Position numbers and translations under genes: made by a program. A stretch of 53,911 nt of DNA, taken from positions 1-53,911 of the forward strand of contig CALUSC010000013.1 of the NCBI GenBank assembly GCA_944323345.1. Reading direction: 5' to 3'. Below, in pieces: positions 26,553-34,600 of this stretch. Origin of the DNA: an uncultured Bacteroidales bacterium (GTDB lineage Bacteria > Bacteroidota > Bacteroidia > Bacteroidales > UBA932). Below the pieces are notes generated by a model. That model did no database searches. It was given only the letters and a program-made list of their open reading frames with translations, and was not told where the DNA came from. The stretch's first letter is position 1. Each line of letters opens with the position of its first letter.

Positions 26553-26583
26553 TTGAGAAAACGGATAGCTATTGCTCTATTTG
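26553..26583 (+). promoter_or_regulatory. Candidate promoter for the lipoprotein gene
   Basis: TTG (26553-26555), 20 nt, TCTATTTG (26576-26583); one mismatch to TAnnTTTG. It lies 20 bp before the ATG at 26604. Confidence 0.45.
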
Positions 26584-26603
26584 CAGAAAAAAGGAGAATA
26601 GTT

Positions 26604-27866
26604 ATGAAAAAGTTTTCTGACAGATTGGTCGCAGCAGCATTGTGCTCGGCATTTTTCGCCGTCTGCGGATGTATCGACCCGATTCCTGCCGCAAATGAGA
26701 AAGAACCGGAAACGGAAAAAACGGAAACCGTCCCGTCATTGGCGGAAATTGCAGCATTGCTGGCGGAGTTGCCATTCGAGAAGGAGCATATTGCCGAAGT
26801 GCATGATGCGGTTTCCGCCTCTTCCGCAAACGGATACGATGAGGAATACACCATGGCTAACCTCTTTTCTGTCCCAGGTTCCGGTGTCGGAGACGAACAT
26901 CTGCCTACCAAGACGCCTTCGACGTATCGGAATCCTGTCTCCGAGCTTATAAGAGAGCATCTTCTGTCGAAGGCCGGGACCAGGTCGGCGGTGGGCAATA
27001 CCGTTTTCGAAAGTGAAGAAGACGTGTCCGGGTATATGGATATTCTGGCTTCGTCGGATATCCAGGTATACTGGCCTTTTTCGGAGAACTGGACCGGAGG
27101 GAATGATATTCCGGTCATTACATTCGATCCTGAAGACGAATCCACTACCAATATCGGATACAGAATACGCAGGAATCCCGACGGGACCGTACAGGCTGAT
27201 ACGGTGATAGTAGACGAGAAGATGGCAGAAACGACACCAGTCTGGGTAGTCAACAGAAATACCGACGACGGCTATTTTTCTCTGGATATGATAAGGCAGC
27301 TTTATCCTGACCGGGTGGACGGCGGGGGTATCGTGGTGAATCCGGTACCGACGATGCGTTCTGGCTACTCTTCTTCGACGGAAAAAGTGAAGACATTGGT
27401 CCTTAAGGACTTCGTTATGAAAAGAAATTACGATCCGTGGTTTGCCGGAGCTTCGGAATTTTTTGTCAAATGCGGTTCGGTGGAGAATTTCACCGCCAGT
27501 ACGGAAGCTGAACTCCAGCTGTATTCGCCTTCCATAACGGATTTCATGATAGTGGTGAAAAGAAGTCAGGTCGGCAAGCCGCAGCCGTTCAATGCCGTCC
27601 TCGTTTCCGACTGGACCGGCCAGGTGGACAACTGCGCTTTCATGATTATCGAAGATGACGGAGGGAAGAGAACGTCGTGGAAGTGTACTGCACTGGTAAG
27701 AATCGCTTCCAAAAGTTACGGTATCGAAGTCGAACTTCCGTTCAATACCAGGGATGACATAGTCTGGAGAGGCTCTCTCAGCAGCCGGTATCTTGAAGCC
27801 CATAGCGGTGAGCAGCAGCATTTCGGGGATGTGGATGTGACGTTCGAGATAGAGGAAAGCATGTGA
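26604..27866 (+). CDS. Predicted lipoprotein of unknown function
   Basis: 420 residues from the ATG at 26604, chosen because it gives a type II signal peptide (MKKFSDRLVAAALCSAFFAV) ending in the lipobox-like VCGC; an ATG at 26553 would add 17 residues. The mature start is acidic and Lys/Glu-rich (EKEPETEKTETV), as a linker, then a region with few hydrophobic runs and the dipeptide-rich segments TVIVDEKMAETTPVWVVNRN and VKTLVLKDFVMKRNYDPWF. No domain was recognised. Such proteins are exported and lipid-anchored in Bacteroidota. It stands alone between prmC and a terminator shared with the acyl-CoA dehydrogenase operon. Confidence 0.7.
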   Translation: MKKFSDRLVAAALCSAFFAVCGCIDPIPAANEKEPETEKTETVPSLAEIAALLAELPFEKEHIAEVHDAVSASSANGYDEEYTMANLFSVPGSGVGDEHLPTKTPSTYRNPVSELIREHLLSKAGTRSAVGNTVFESEEDVSGYMDILASSDIQVYWPFSENWTGGNDIPVITFDPEDESTTNIGYRIRRNPDGTVQADTVIVDEKMAETTPVWVVNRNTDDGYFSLDMIRQLYPDRVDGGGIVVNPVPTMRSGYSSSTEKVKTLVLKDFVMKRNYDPWFAGASEFFVKCGSVENFTASTEAELQLYSPSITDFMIVVKRSQVGKPQPFNAVLVSDWTGQVDNCAFMIIEDDGGKRTSWKCTALVRIASKSYGIEVELPFNTRDDIVWRGSLSSRYLEAHSGEQQHFGDVDVTFEIEESM

Positions 27867-27870
27867 AAAA

Positions 27871-27911
27871 GACAGGAGGGCGTCCGTTGAATATCGATGC
27901 GCCCTCCTGTC
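27871..27911 (-). terminator. Intrinsic terminator of the etfB-etfA-acyl-CoA dehydrogenase operon
   Basis: GACAGGAGGGCG (27871-27882) and CGCCCTCCTGTC (27900-27911) form a perfect 12-bp stem with a 17-nt loop. On the minus strand it is followed by TTTTT, so it terminates the minus-strand operon; it can also block the convergent lipoprotein transcript. Confidence 0.82.
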
Positions 27912-27931
27912 CTCAATTATCTGCAAGGCCT

Positions 27932-29638
27932 TTATTTGGTGTAGCAGGCCAGATCTTCATTGTTGAAATTCCGGATGAATGCATTGTGTTTTTCCACTTC
28001 CGCTTCAGCATAGTTCACGTACACTTTTGCGGACTGGGTGAACATTTCAGGCGCACGGGTGGCGTCCTGTATTATCAGGTGGGACATTACGCAATCGGCA
28101 GCCATCTCATAGAGGCGGCGGGCCATGAAGTCATGCAGTTCCTGATTTGCAGCATCCTTTACCAGATTCGTGCATGCTTCGAACTTGTCTGTCATGGCTT
28201 TTACACGCTCAAGCAGCGGCTTCATCTCGTCGGAGCATGCTACCTGCTCGTAATCGCGGAGAGTCGCAAGGTAAGAGCCGTTGGTGACGTAACGTATCGC
28301 AGCGACAGTCTGCAGCTGGGTAGTACCTTCGTAGATGCTTGTAATACGTGCATCGCGATAAATACGCTGGCAGGCATATTCCAGCATGAATCCGCTTCCT
28401 CCGTGTACCTGGATGCAGTCGTAGGCATTCTGGTTCGCATACTCGGAGTTCATGCCTTTGGCCAGCGGGGTGAATGCATCCGCCAGTCTGGCGTATTTCT
28501 TCTGTTCCTGCCTTTCCTCAGGAGTCAGCTTGCGTTCACGGGCGATGTCGTCCAGCGCCTTGTAGATATCCACGTAGCGGGATGTCTGGTACAGCAGGGC
28601 GCGGCCGGCGTCCAGCTTGGCCTTGATGGTGGACAGCATGTCGTATACGGCAGGGAATTCGATGATGGCCTTGCCGAACTGCTTGCGGTCCTTGGCGTAT
28701 GCCAGAGCTTCGTTGTATGCGGCCTGGCTGAGTCCGACGCTCTGGGCGGCGATACCCAGACGGGCGCCGTTCATCAGGGCCATCACATATTTGATGAGAC
28801 CGAGTTTGCGTTCTCCGCAAAGTTCGGCCTTGGCGTTCTTGAATACGAGTTCGCATGTAGGTGACCCGTGGATACCGAGCTTGTTCTCGATACGGCGTAC
28901 ATTTACTCCGCCGCTTCTCTTGTCATAGATGAACATGGACAGGCCTCGTCCGTCGCGTGTGCCTTCTTCCGAACGGGCAAGCACAAGGTGAAGGTCTGCG
29001 TCTCCGTTGGTGATGAAACGTTTTACGCCGTTCAGTCTCCAGCAGTTCTCTGCCTCGTCGAACGTAGCCTTGAGCATCACGCTCTGCAGGTCTGATCCTG
29101 CGTCCGGCTCCGTAAGGTCCATGGACATGGTCTCTCCGGCGCAGATGCGCGGTATGAAACGGCTGTGCTGGTCTTCGTTTCCGAATTCATAAAGAGTCTC
29201 GATGCAGTCCTGCAGAGACCATATATTGCTGAATCCTGCATCAGCCGCAGCTACGATTTCCGCACACATCGTGTACGGAGTGATAGGGAAGTTCAGGCCT
29301 CCGAAGCGGCGCGGCATGGTCATGCCGTTCAGTCCGGCCTTTACCATCGCATCCATGTTCACTTTTGTGCCGGAGGCATATTCCACGCGTCCGTCAGCGC
29401 AGTGAGGGCCTTCGAGATCCACGCCCTCGGCATTGGCGGCGATGACATCGCCGGTAATCTCGCCTGTGATTTCGAGGACTTTGTCGTATGAGTCCATGGC
29501 ATCGGCATAGTCCTGCGGGGCATAGTCGAACTCATCCTTGTCCCTGTAGTTCCGCTCTTTGAGTTCGCAGATACGCTCCATCATCGGGTTGTTCAGATGG
29601 TAGCGCAGTTCCGGGTGTTCTGTATAGAAATTTGCCAT
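27932..29638 (-). CDS. Acyl-CoA dehydrogenase, long form
   Basis: 568-residue flavoenzyme oxidising an acyl-CoA (or reducing an enoyl-CoA) with ETF as partner. Signatures are MSMDLTEPDAGSDLQSV, GVKRFITNGDADLHLVLAR, RIENKLGIHGSPTCELVF, AYAKDRKQFGKAI, HGGSGFMLEYACQRIYRDARI and the catalytic Glu437 in IYEGTTQLQ. It is about 180 residues longer than the 380-residue type, with extra sequence at both ends. Directly follows etfA (1 bp), so it is very probably the redox partner of this ETF. Chain length and direction (beta-oxidation or fermentative butyryl-CoA formation) cannot be settled here; no thiolase or crotonase gene is in the window. Confidence 0.92.
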   Translation of the reverse strand: MANFYTEHPELRYHLNNPMMERICELKERNYRDKDEFDYAPQDYADAMDSYDKVLEITGEITGDVIAANAEGVDLEGPHCADGRVEYASGTKVNMDAMVKAGLNGMTMPRRFGGLNFPITPYTMCAEIVAAADAGFSNIWSLQDCIETLYEFGNEDQHSRFIPRICAGETMSMDLTEPDAGSDLQSVMLKATFDEAENCWRLNGVKRFITNGDADLHLVLARSEEGTRDGRGLSMFIYDKRSGGVNVRRIENKLGIHGSPTCELVFKNAKAELCGERKLGLIKYVMALMNGARLGIAAQSVGLSQAAYNEALAYAKDRKQFGKAIIEFPAVYDMLSTIKAKLDAGRALLYQTSRYVDIYKALDDIARERKLTPEERQEQKKYARLADAFTPLAKGMNSEYANQNAYDCIQVHGGSGFMLEYACQRIYRDARITSIYEGTTQLQTVAAIRYVTNGSYLATLRDYEQVACSDEMKPLLERVKAMTDKFEACTNLVKDAANQELHDFMARRLYEMAADCVMSHLIIQDATRAPEMFTQSAKVYVNYAEAEVEKHNAFIRNFNNEDLACYTK

Positions 29639-29639
29639 A

Positions 29640-30659
29640 TTATTTGCTGTGTGATTTATAGTACTTGATCATCTTCGGGATAACCTCCTCGACAGTGCCG
29701 TTGATGACATAGTCGGCGATGGCGTTGATAGGGGCGTTCTCGTCATTGTTTATGGAAATGATGATGCTGCTCTCCTGCATGCCGGCTATGTGCTGGATCT
29801 GTCCGCTGATTCCGCATGCGATGTAGAGTTTCGGACGCACTGTCACGCCTGTCTGTCCTATCTGGCGGTCATGGTCGGCAAATCCGGCGTCTACCGCGGC
29901 GCGGCTGGCTCCCACTTCCGCATGAAGTTCCTTGGCCAGTTCGAACAGCATGTCGAACCCTTCTTTGGATCCCATGCCGTAACCTCCGGCCACTACTATG
30001 GATGCTCCCTTGAGGTTATGTTTGGCTTTTTCCACATGACGGTCGATGACCTTTACCACATAGTCCGTTTCAGGAACGTATTTGGCTACGTCATGGTTTA
30101 TTACTTCGCCCTTGTAGTTCTCGTCGAGAATTTCCTTTTTCATCACACCTTCACGGACTGTCGCCATCTGAGGGCGGTGTTCCGGATTCACGATGGTGGC
30201 CACGATGTTTCCGCCGAAGGCCGGACGGATCTGGTAAAGCAGGTTTTCATATACTTTGCCGGCTTTCTTGTCTTCGTGGCTGCCTATCTCCAGAGCGGTA
30301 CAGTCAGCTGTCAGTCCGCTTGTAAGGGCGGATGATACGCGGGGACCGAGATCCCTTCCGATAACAGTAGCCCCCATCAGACAGATCTGCGGTTTCTCTT
30401 CCTTGAAGAGATTTATGAGGATGGAAGAGTGCGGCAGTGAAGTATACGGGAAAAGTCCTTCCGCATCGAATACGTGCAGTTTGTCTACACCGAAAGGCAT
30501 TACTTGCTTTTCGATGCCCGCCAGGCCGTGGCCTGCGGCAATGGCTTCCAGCCGGCAGCCGAGCTGGCTGGCCAGCTTACGTCCTTTGGTCAGCAGCTCC
30601 AGGCTGACATCGGCAACTGTAGTGCCTTCTATTTCAAGATATACGAATACGTTATTCAT
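29640..30659 (-). CDS. etfA: Electron transfer flavoprotein alpha subunit
   Basis: 339 residues. The C-terminal FAD domain shows VAGGYGMGSKEGFDMLFELA, VGASRAAVDAGFADHDRQIG, QTGVTVRPKLYIACGISG and SSIIISINNDENAPI, all typical EtfA. Pairs with EtfB to shuttle electrons to or from the adjacent acyl-CoA dehydrogenase. Starts 10 bp after etfB. Confidence 0.95.
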   Translation of the reverse strand: MNNVFVYLEIEGTTVADVSLELLTKGRKLASQLGCRLEAIAAGHGLAGIEKQVMPFGVDKLHVFDAEGLFPYTSLPHSSILINLFKEEKPQICLMGATVIGRDLGPRVSSALTSGLTADCTALEIGSHEDKKAGKVYENLLYQIRPAFGGNIVATIVNPEHRPQMATVREGVMKKEILDENYKGEVINHDVAKYVPETDYVVKVIDRHVEKAKHNLKGASIVVAGGYGMGSKEGFDMLFELAKELHAEVGASRAAVDAGFADHDRQIGQTGVTVRPKLYIACGISGQIQHIAGMQESSIIISINNDENAPINAIADYVINGTVEEVIPKMIKYYKSHSK

Positions 30660-30669
30660 GACTTGTCTA

Positions 30670-31563
30670 TTATCCTATCGTATGGTTTTCCAAAAGTTCT
30701 ACAATCAGTCCCTCCACGTCCTGGTCGCTTCCGGTGAGAGTCTTGCTTTCCTTTGCCTGGAAAGAGATGTTCTGAACGGTTTTCACCTTTGTCGGAGAGC
30801 CGCTGAGGCCGCACTGTGCCAGGTCTGCATTGACATCCGCAGTGCTCCATTCCTCGATGTTGAGGTACGGGCGCTTGTCATACAGTCCGGAATAAGGGAG
30901 TTCCGCCCCTTCCTTGGCGATGGCCGCCTTTTCCTGGGCGCCGAGAGCCCTTTTGTATTTCTGGACGAGTTTGGCATTGCGCGGACGGCAGGGAGCTGCA
31001 CTTCCGTTGACAGTGATTACGAGAGGGAGAGGTGCCGTTACGGTTTCCACTCCGCCGTCGATATGGCGCTTGATGACGACTTTTTTCGCCTCTTCATCCA
31101 CGCTGATGATCTCCTCGGCGTAAGTCACCTGTGCCAGTCCGAGTTTTTCAGCTACCTGCGGGCCTACCTGTGCGGTGTCCCCGTCGATAGCCTGGCGTCC
31201 GCCGATAATCAGGTCGTATTCTCCAATTTTGCGTATGGCCGTAGCCAGTGCATAGGATGTGGCCAGGGTATCGGCTCCTGCGAAAGCGCGGTCTGTAAGA
31301 AGGTATCCTCCGTCGGCTCCGCGGTATAATCCTTCGCGGATGATTTCTGCTGCGCGGCCCGGTCCCATGGTCAGTATGGTCACTGTCGAGCCGGGATGTG
31401 TATCCTTCAGCCGGAGAGCCTGCTCCAGAGCGTTGAGATCTTCAGGGTTGAAGATGGCAGGGAGTGCGGCACGGTTGATCGTGCCTTCGGCTGTCATGGC
31501 ATCTTTCCCGACATTGCGCGTATCGGGAACCTGTTTTGCCAATACTACGATTTTCAAACTCAT
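30670..31563 (-). CDS. etfB: Electron transfer flavoprotein beta subunit
   Basis: 297 residues starting MSLKIVVLAKQVPDTRNVG with NPEDLNALEQALRLKD, VTILTMGPGRAAEIIREGL and IGGRQAIDGDTAQVGPQVAEKLG, the family nucleotide-binding segments. First gene of etfB-etfA-acd. Length (297 versus about 250-260 in mitochondrial-type EtfB) is closer to the larger EtfB of anaerobes; whether it bifurcates electrons cannot be decided by eye. Confidence 0.95.
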   Translation of the reverse strand: MSLKIVVLAKQVPDTRNVGKDAMTAEGTINRAALPAIFNPEDLNALEQALRLKDTHPGSTVTILTMGPGRAAEIIREGLYRGADGGYLLTDRAFAGADTLATSYALATAIRKIGEYDLIIGGRQAIDGDTAQVGPQVAEKLGLAQVTYAEEIISVDEEAKKVVIKRHIDGGVETVTAPLPLVITVNGSAAPCRPRNAKLVQKYKRALGAQEKAAIAKEGAELPYSGLYDKRPYLNIEEWSTADVNADLAQCGLSGSPTKVKTVQNISFQAKESKTLTGSDQDVEGLIVELLENHTIG

Positions 31564-31620
31564 GTTATAAATTTATTTAACGTCAATAATCTCTTTGTGT
31601 CCGATAATGTAGACAACCTG

Positions 31621-31628
31621 CAAAGGTA
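31621..31628 (-). promoter_or_regulatory. Candidate -7 box for the etfB operon
   Basis: TACCTTTG on the minus strand, 57 bp before the etfB start; no clear TTG at -33. The neighbouring 31636-31653 contains a tandem ATCCGCG/AAAAATCCGCG-like motif. Confidence 0.42.
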
Positions 31629-31659
31629 TGCAAAATCCGCGAAAAATCCGCGGAAAAAA

Positions 31660-33537
31660 TCAGCTTGAAGGAGCCATTACCGCCATCTCGCAATTCTCGC
31701 AGTCGAAGCGGAGAGGGAAACGCCTTCCGTTGTTTTCCAGGAAAAGTTTCCCGGTCCAGCCATGTCCGTGATGTCTGGGACACTTGCCGAACTGATACTT
31801 TATGCAATATCTGGTTCTCATAAGTTCGGCATCAGGCCTGTGCGTGAGCTCGTATGCCGGTTCGATGGATGAGGCGCCGAGTTTTTCCATCAGGCCTGCA
31901 GCCCTGCGGTTGGCGATATTGTCCTTATATGAAATGGTTCCGGCCTGTTCTCCGCGTGAGGACAGTGTTTCCGGCCGGAATGCGGCCTTGTACAGCGGCC
32001 TGGCCCTGCATGGCTCTTCGTCCAGCTTGCCGGCGATCTCCCTTCTGAGCGAATTTACGGCGGAAACCGGCATGAACGGCAGTTCCCCGGCCGAAATGTT
32101 TTCCACTTGGAAAGAATAGTGCCCTGTCGTCTTCGACAGCTGGGCTGTCAATGTCCTGGCCATGTTTTCCCTGTCCCTGGCCATTTCGGAACCGCTTCCC
32201 GCGGTCAGTCTGCAAGTGCGCCCGTCTTCTGAAACGGCCGTGATTTCCAGCTCCGGCCTTCCTGCTTCCGAGGATTCTGATATGTTTATCGCTACCTGCA
32301 GTGTGCGTACAGGCTTGTCCGTTTCGAGTTCTTTCTCGAAAGCCGTGTCTATATTCCTGTAAATCATTGCCCCGTCGAAGAGTTCCGGCACCGGTTTGCA
32401 TCTGATGTCGAGATTCGTGCAGACATCTGCCCTGAATCCGGCCACTTCCTGTCTTCCGGTTACGAAGCACAGGCCGTCTCCGTTGTTCAGTACCAGATCT
32501 TTCCTGTCGGGGATGATGCGGATGCGTGTCTTGTCCGGCGATAGGATTCTTACTCTTCCCACGGGTTCTCCCATGGATGTGGCGGCATCTCCGCTTGCCC
32601 ACTGTCCTCGCTTTCCGTCTATGAACAGGTCGGTATATCCTCTGTTGAATGTCTTGCCGGGCTGCGGCACGAAGCCTCCGCGGGCTTTCCCGAATGAGGA
32701 CCTTGCATACTTTCCGGGATGTTTTTCCACGAGTCTGTCCAGTGCCATGGAATATTCTCTGACGACATTCCTGACGTAGGACATGCTTTTCAGCCGGCCT
32801 TCTATCTTGAATGACGATATGCCGCTTTCCGCCAGATCTTCAAGCCGGTCCTTGAGATTGTAATCCTTGAGCGACAGCAGCGGTTTGCCGGAAACCAGAG
32901 TCTTGCCTTCCGAATCTTTAAGGTTATATAGCGACCGGCAGGCCTGGATGCATGCTCCGCGATTCGCGCTGCGTCCGGCTATCTGTTCGGAAATGTAGCA
33001 CTGTCCGCTGTAGCATACGCATAATGCACCGTGCACGAAGAATTCCAGTTCACAGCTGACTGTGTCGCGGATTTGCCTTATCTGTTCCAGAGACAGCTCC
33101 CTTTCCAGAATCAGTCTTGAGAATCCGAGCTTTTCCAGAAACGCTGCCCTTTCCGGAGTCCGTATCGCACACTGTGTGGAAGCATGAAGAGGAATCCTTA
33201 TGTCCCGTGCGGCGTCTGCCAGATAAACGGCTGCCGGGCTCAGTCCCAGATCCTGTATGATTATGGCATCCGTCCCCGCTTCCTGCAGCCCCGCCATAGC
33301 TTCGCAGGCACGGTCTGTCTCACTGTCGTAGATAATGGTATTCAGTGCCGCGAATATCCTCGCCCCGAACCTGTGCGCATAACTGCACAGCCTTTCTATA
33401 TCTTCGAATGAATTTCCTGCTGCCTGCCTTGCCCCGAATTCGGGTCCGGCAATATATACGGCATCGGCACCGCAGTCGATGGCTGCAATGCCGATGTCAG
33501 CTGTCCTGGCCGGAGCCAGAAGTTCGAGTTCACGCAT
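31660..33537 (-). CDS. rlhA: U32 family protein, RlhA-like (23S rRNA hydroxylation)
   Basis: 625 residues from the ATG at 33537, which overlaps the stop of the upstream TPR gene as TAATG; a longer frame would run into that gene. The N-terminal U32 domain has LELLAPA, DCGADAVYIAGPEFGAR, FVHGALCVCYSGQCYIS and RSANRGACIQACR with the conserved Cys cluster. A DUF3656-like middle part and a C-terminal half with CIKYQFGKCP and FDCENCEM match the long RlhA form (E. coli RlhA is about 650 residues, modifying C2501). The short TrhP form lacks this extension. The precise RNA target is inference. Confidence 0.8.
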   Translation of the reverse strand: MRELELLAPARTADIGIAAIDCGADAVYIAGPEFGARQAAGNSFEDIERLCSYAHRFGARIFAALNTIIYDSETDRACEAMAGLQEAGTDAIIIQDLGLSPAAVYLADAARDIRIPLHASTQCAIRTPERAAFLEKLGFSRLILERELSLEQIRQIRDTVSCELEFFVHGALCVCYSGQCYISEQIAGRSANRGACIQACRSLYNLKDSEGKTLVSGKPLLSLKDYNLKDRLEDLAESGISSFKIEGRLKSMSYVRNVVREYSMALDRLVEKHPGKYARSSFGKARGGFVPQPGKTFNRGYTDLFIDGKRGQWASGDAATSMGEPVGRVRILSPDKTRIRIIPDRKDLVLNNGDGLCFVTGRQEVAGFRADVCTNLDIRCKPVPELFDGAMIYRNIDTAFEKELETDKPVRTLQVAINISESSEAGRPELEITAVSEDGRTCRLTAGSGSEMARDRENMARTLTAQLSKTTGHYSFQVENISAGELPFMPVSAVNSLRREIAGKLDEEPCRARPLYKAAFRPETLSSRGEQAGTISYKDNIANRRAAGLMEKLGASSIEPAYELTHRPDAELMRTRYCIKYQFGKCPRHHGHGWTGKLFLENNGRRFPLRFDCENCEMAVMAPSS

Positions 33538-34475
33538 TAATTGCACTTCAGGGCAGTGATCTGCTGCTTTGCAGTCTCGCCGTATTTCGGATCGGAAGTG
33601 ATCTTCTGGTAGTATCCGCATGCCTTTGCATTGTCACCTGCCTGCTGCGCGAGGACTGCGATGGAATAATAGATGTCGTTTACATTCCTTGCAGTAGGGG
33701 CGAGGGCTACATACTGTTCGAAATATGAGATGGCCTCAGTGCTCTTGCCCAGCTGGAGGGCTGCCTGTCCAGCTACCTGCATGGCGGTCGCGTTCTCAAG
33801 ATATTCGCTTGACTTTACCGCATACTGGATGGCGGCATCGTACTTTTTGGTCTTCAGGGCTGAAGCGGCGAGCTTTACATAAGTGTTCGAAAGCTGCTTC
33901 ACTGCGTTTTTCTCCTGTCCGTGCCTCATGGCCATCTTGTATGCTTCCTCAGCTTCGGCTATCTGGCCTGAAGATGCCAGAGCCATGCCGAGCCTGAGGC
34001 TGGCCATGCCGTTAGTAGAGTCGATTTCTATGGATTTCCTGTAGCTTTCAGCAGCTCCGGCGAAATCCTTGTCGTTGATAAGGGTATTGCCTTTCTGTAC
34101 ATATACCTGAGGTATAAGTTCCTTGGCGTCTGCCACTACGTCTGCATTCTGGAATTCCTCTCCGATCTTTATGGCTTCATCGAGCTGTGCCACTGCACCG
34201 TCGTAATCCTCAGCCTTGATTTTATCCTTGGCGATGGAAAGGGCTATCTGAGGGATGATGCCTTTGCAGTTTGCCACTATGTCGGCACCCTCTTCTCCGC
34301 AAGCTTCGGCCATGGTGAGGGCGTCACGGAAATACTGGAGCGCACCTTCGTTGTCCCCCATGTTGAGGGCAGTAGCACCATTGTTGTAAGTTTCAGTAGC
34401 TGCGGCCATGTCCTGGGCAGAAAGGGAAACTGCCGATACCGCCAGAGATAATGCGATGAGAATGATTTTCTTCAT
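33537..34475 (-). CDS. Secreted tetratricopeptide repeat protein
   Basis: 312 residues. A signal peptide (1-20, ending SLSAQ) is followed by TPR-like repeats: YNNGATALNMGDNEGALQYF, KAEDYDGAVAQLDEAIKIG, INDKDFAGAAESYRKSIEID, GMASLRLGMALASSGQIAEA and QLGKSTEAISYFEQYVALAP. Predicted periplasmic or outer-membrane-facing scaffold; the function is unknown. Its stop overlaps the start of the U32 gene by one base, so the two are translationally coupled despite very different predicted locations. Confidence 0.85.
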   Translation of the reverse strand: MKKIILIALSLAVSAVSLSAQDMAAATETYNNGATALNMGDNEGALQYFRDALTMAEACGEEGADIVANCKGIIPQIALSIAKDKIKAEDYDGAVAQLDEAIKIGEEFQNADVVADAKELIPQVYVQKGNTLINDKDFAGAAESYRKSIEIDSTNGMASLRLGMALASSGQIAEAEEAYKMAMRHGQEKNAVKQLSNTYVKLAASALKTKKYDAAIQYAVKSSEYLENATAMQVAGQAALQLGKSTEAISYFEQYVALAPTARNVNDIYYSIAVLAQQAGDNAKACGYYQKITSDPKYGETAKQQITALKCN

Positions 34476-34541
34476 AATGATGTGTTATTTAATTCTAATC
34501 TTTTCTTTATGGAATCGCGCATGCATTTTTGCACATCCGTA

Positions 34542-34549
34542 CAAAAATA
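34542..34549 (-). promoter_or_regulatory. -7 box for the TPR-rlhA operon
   Basis: TATTTTTG on the minus strand, 66 bp before the TPR start. It is divergent from and 15 bp away from the -7 box of the M16-like gene (34564-34571). Confidence 0.45.
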
Positions 34550-34563
34550 GCAAAATTTTATTT

Positions 34564-34571
34564 TACTTTTG
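34564..34571 (+). promoter_or_regulatory. -7 box for the M16-like gene
   Basis: TACTTTTG, 29 bp before the ATG at 34601. The -33 element is not evident. Confidence 0.42.
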
Positions 34572-34600
34572 TCCAGATTTATAAAAAATATGCTTTTTCG

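Noticed and set aside
34529-34600. N-terminal extension of the M16-like protein
   Set aside because: The extension would be upstream of the TACTTTTG promoter box; the ATG at 34601 begins a proper signal peptide.
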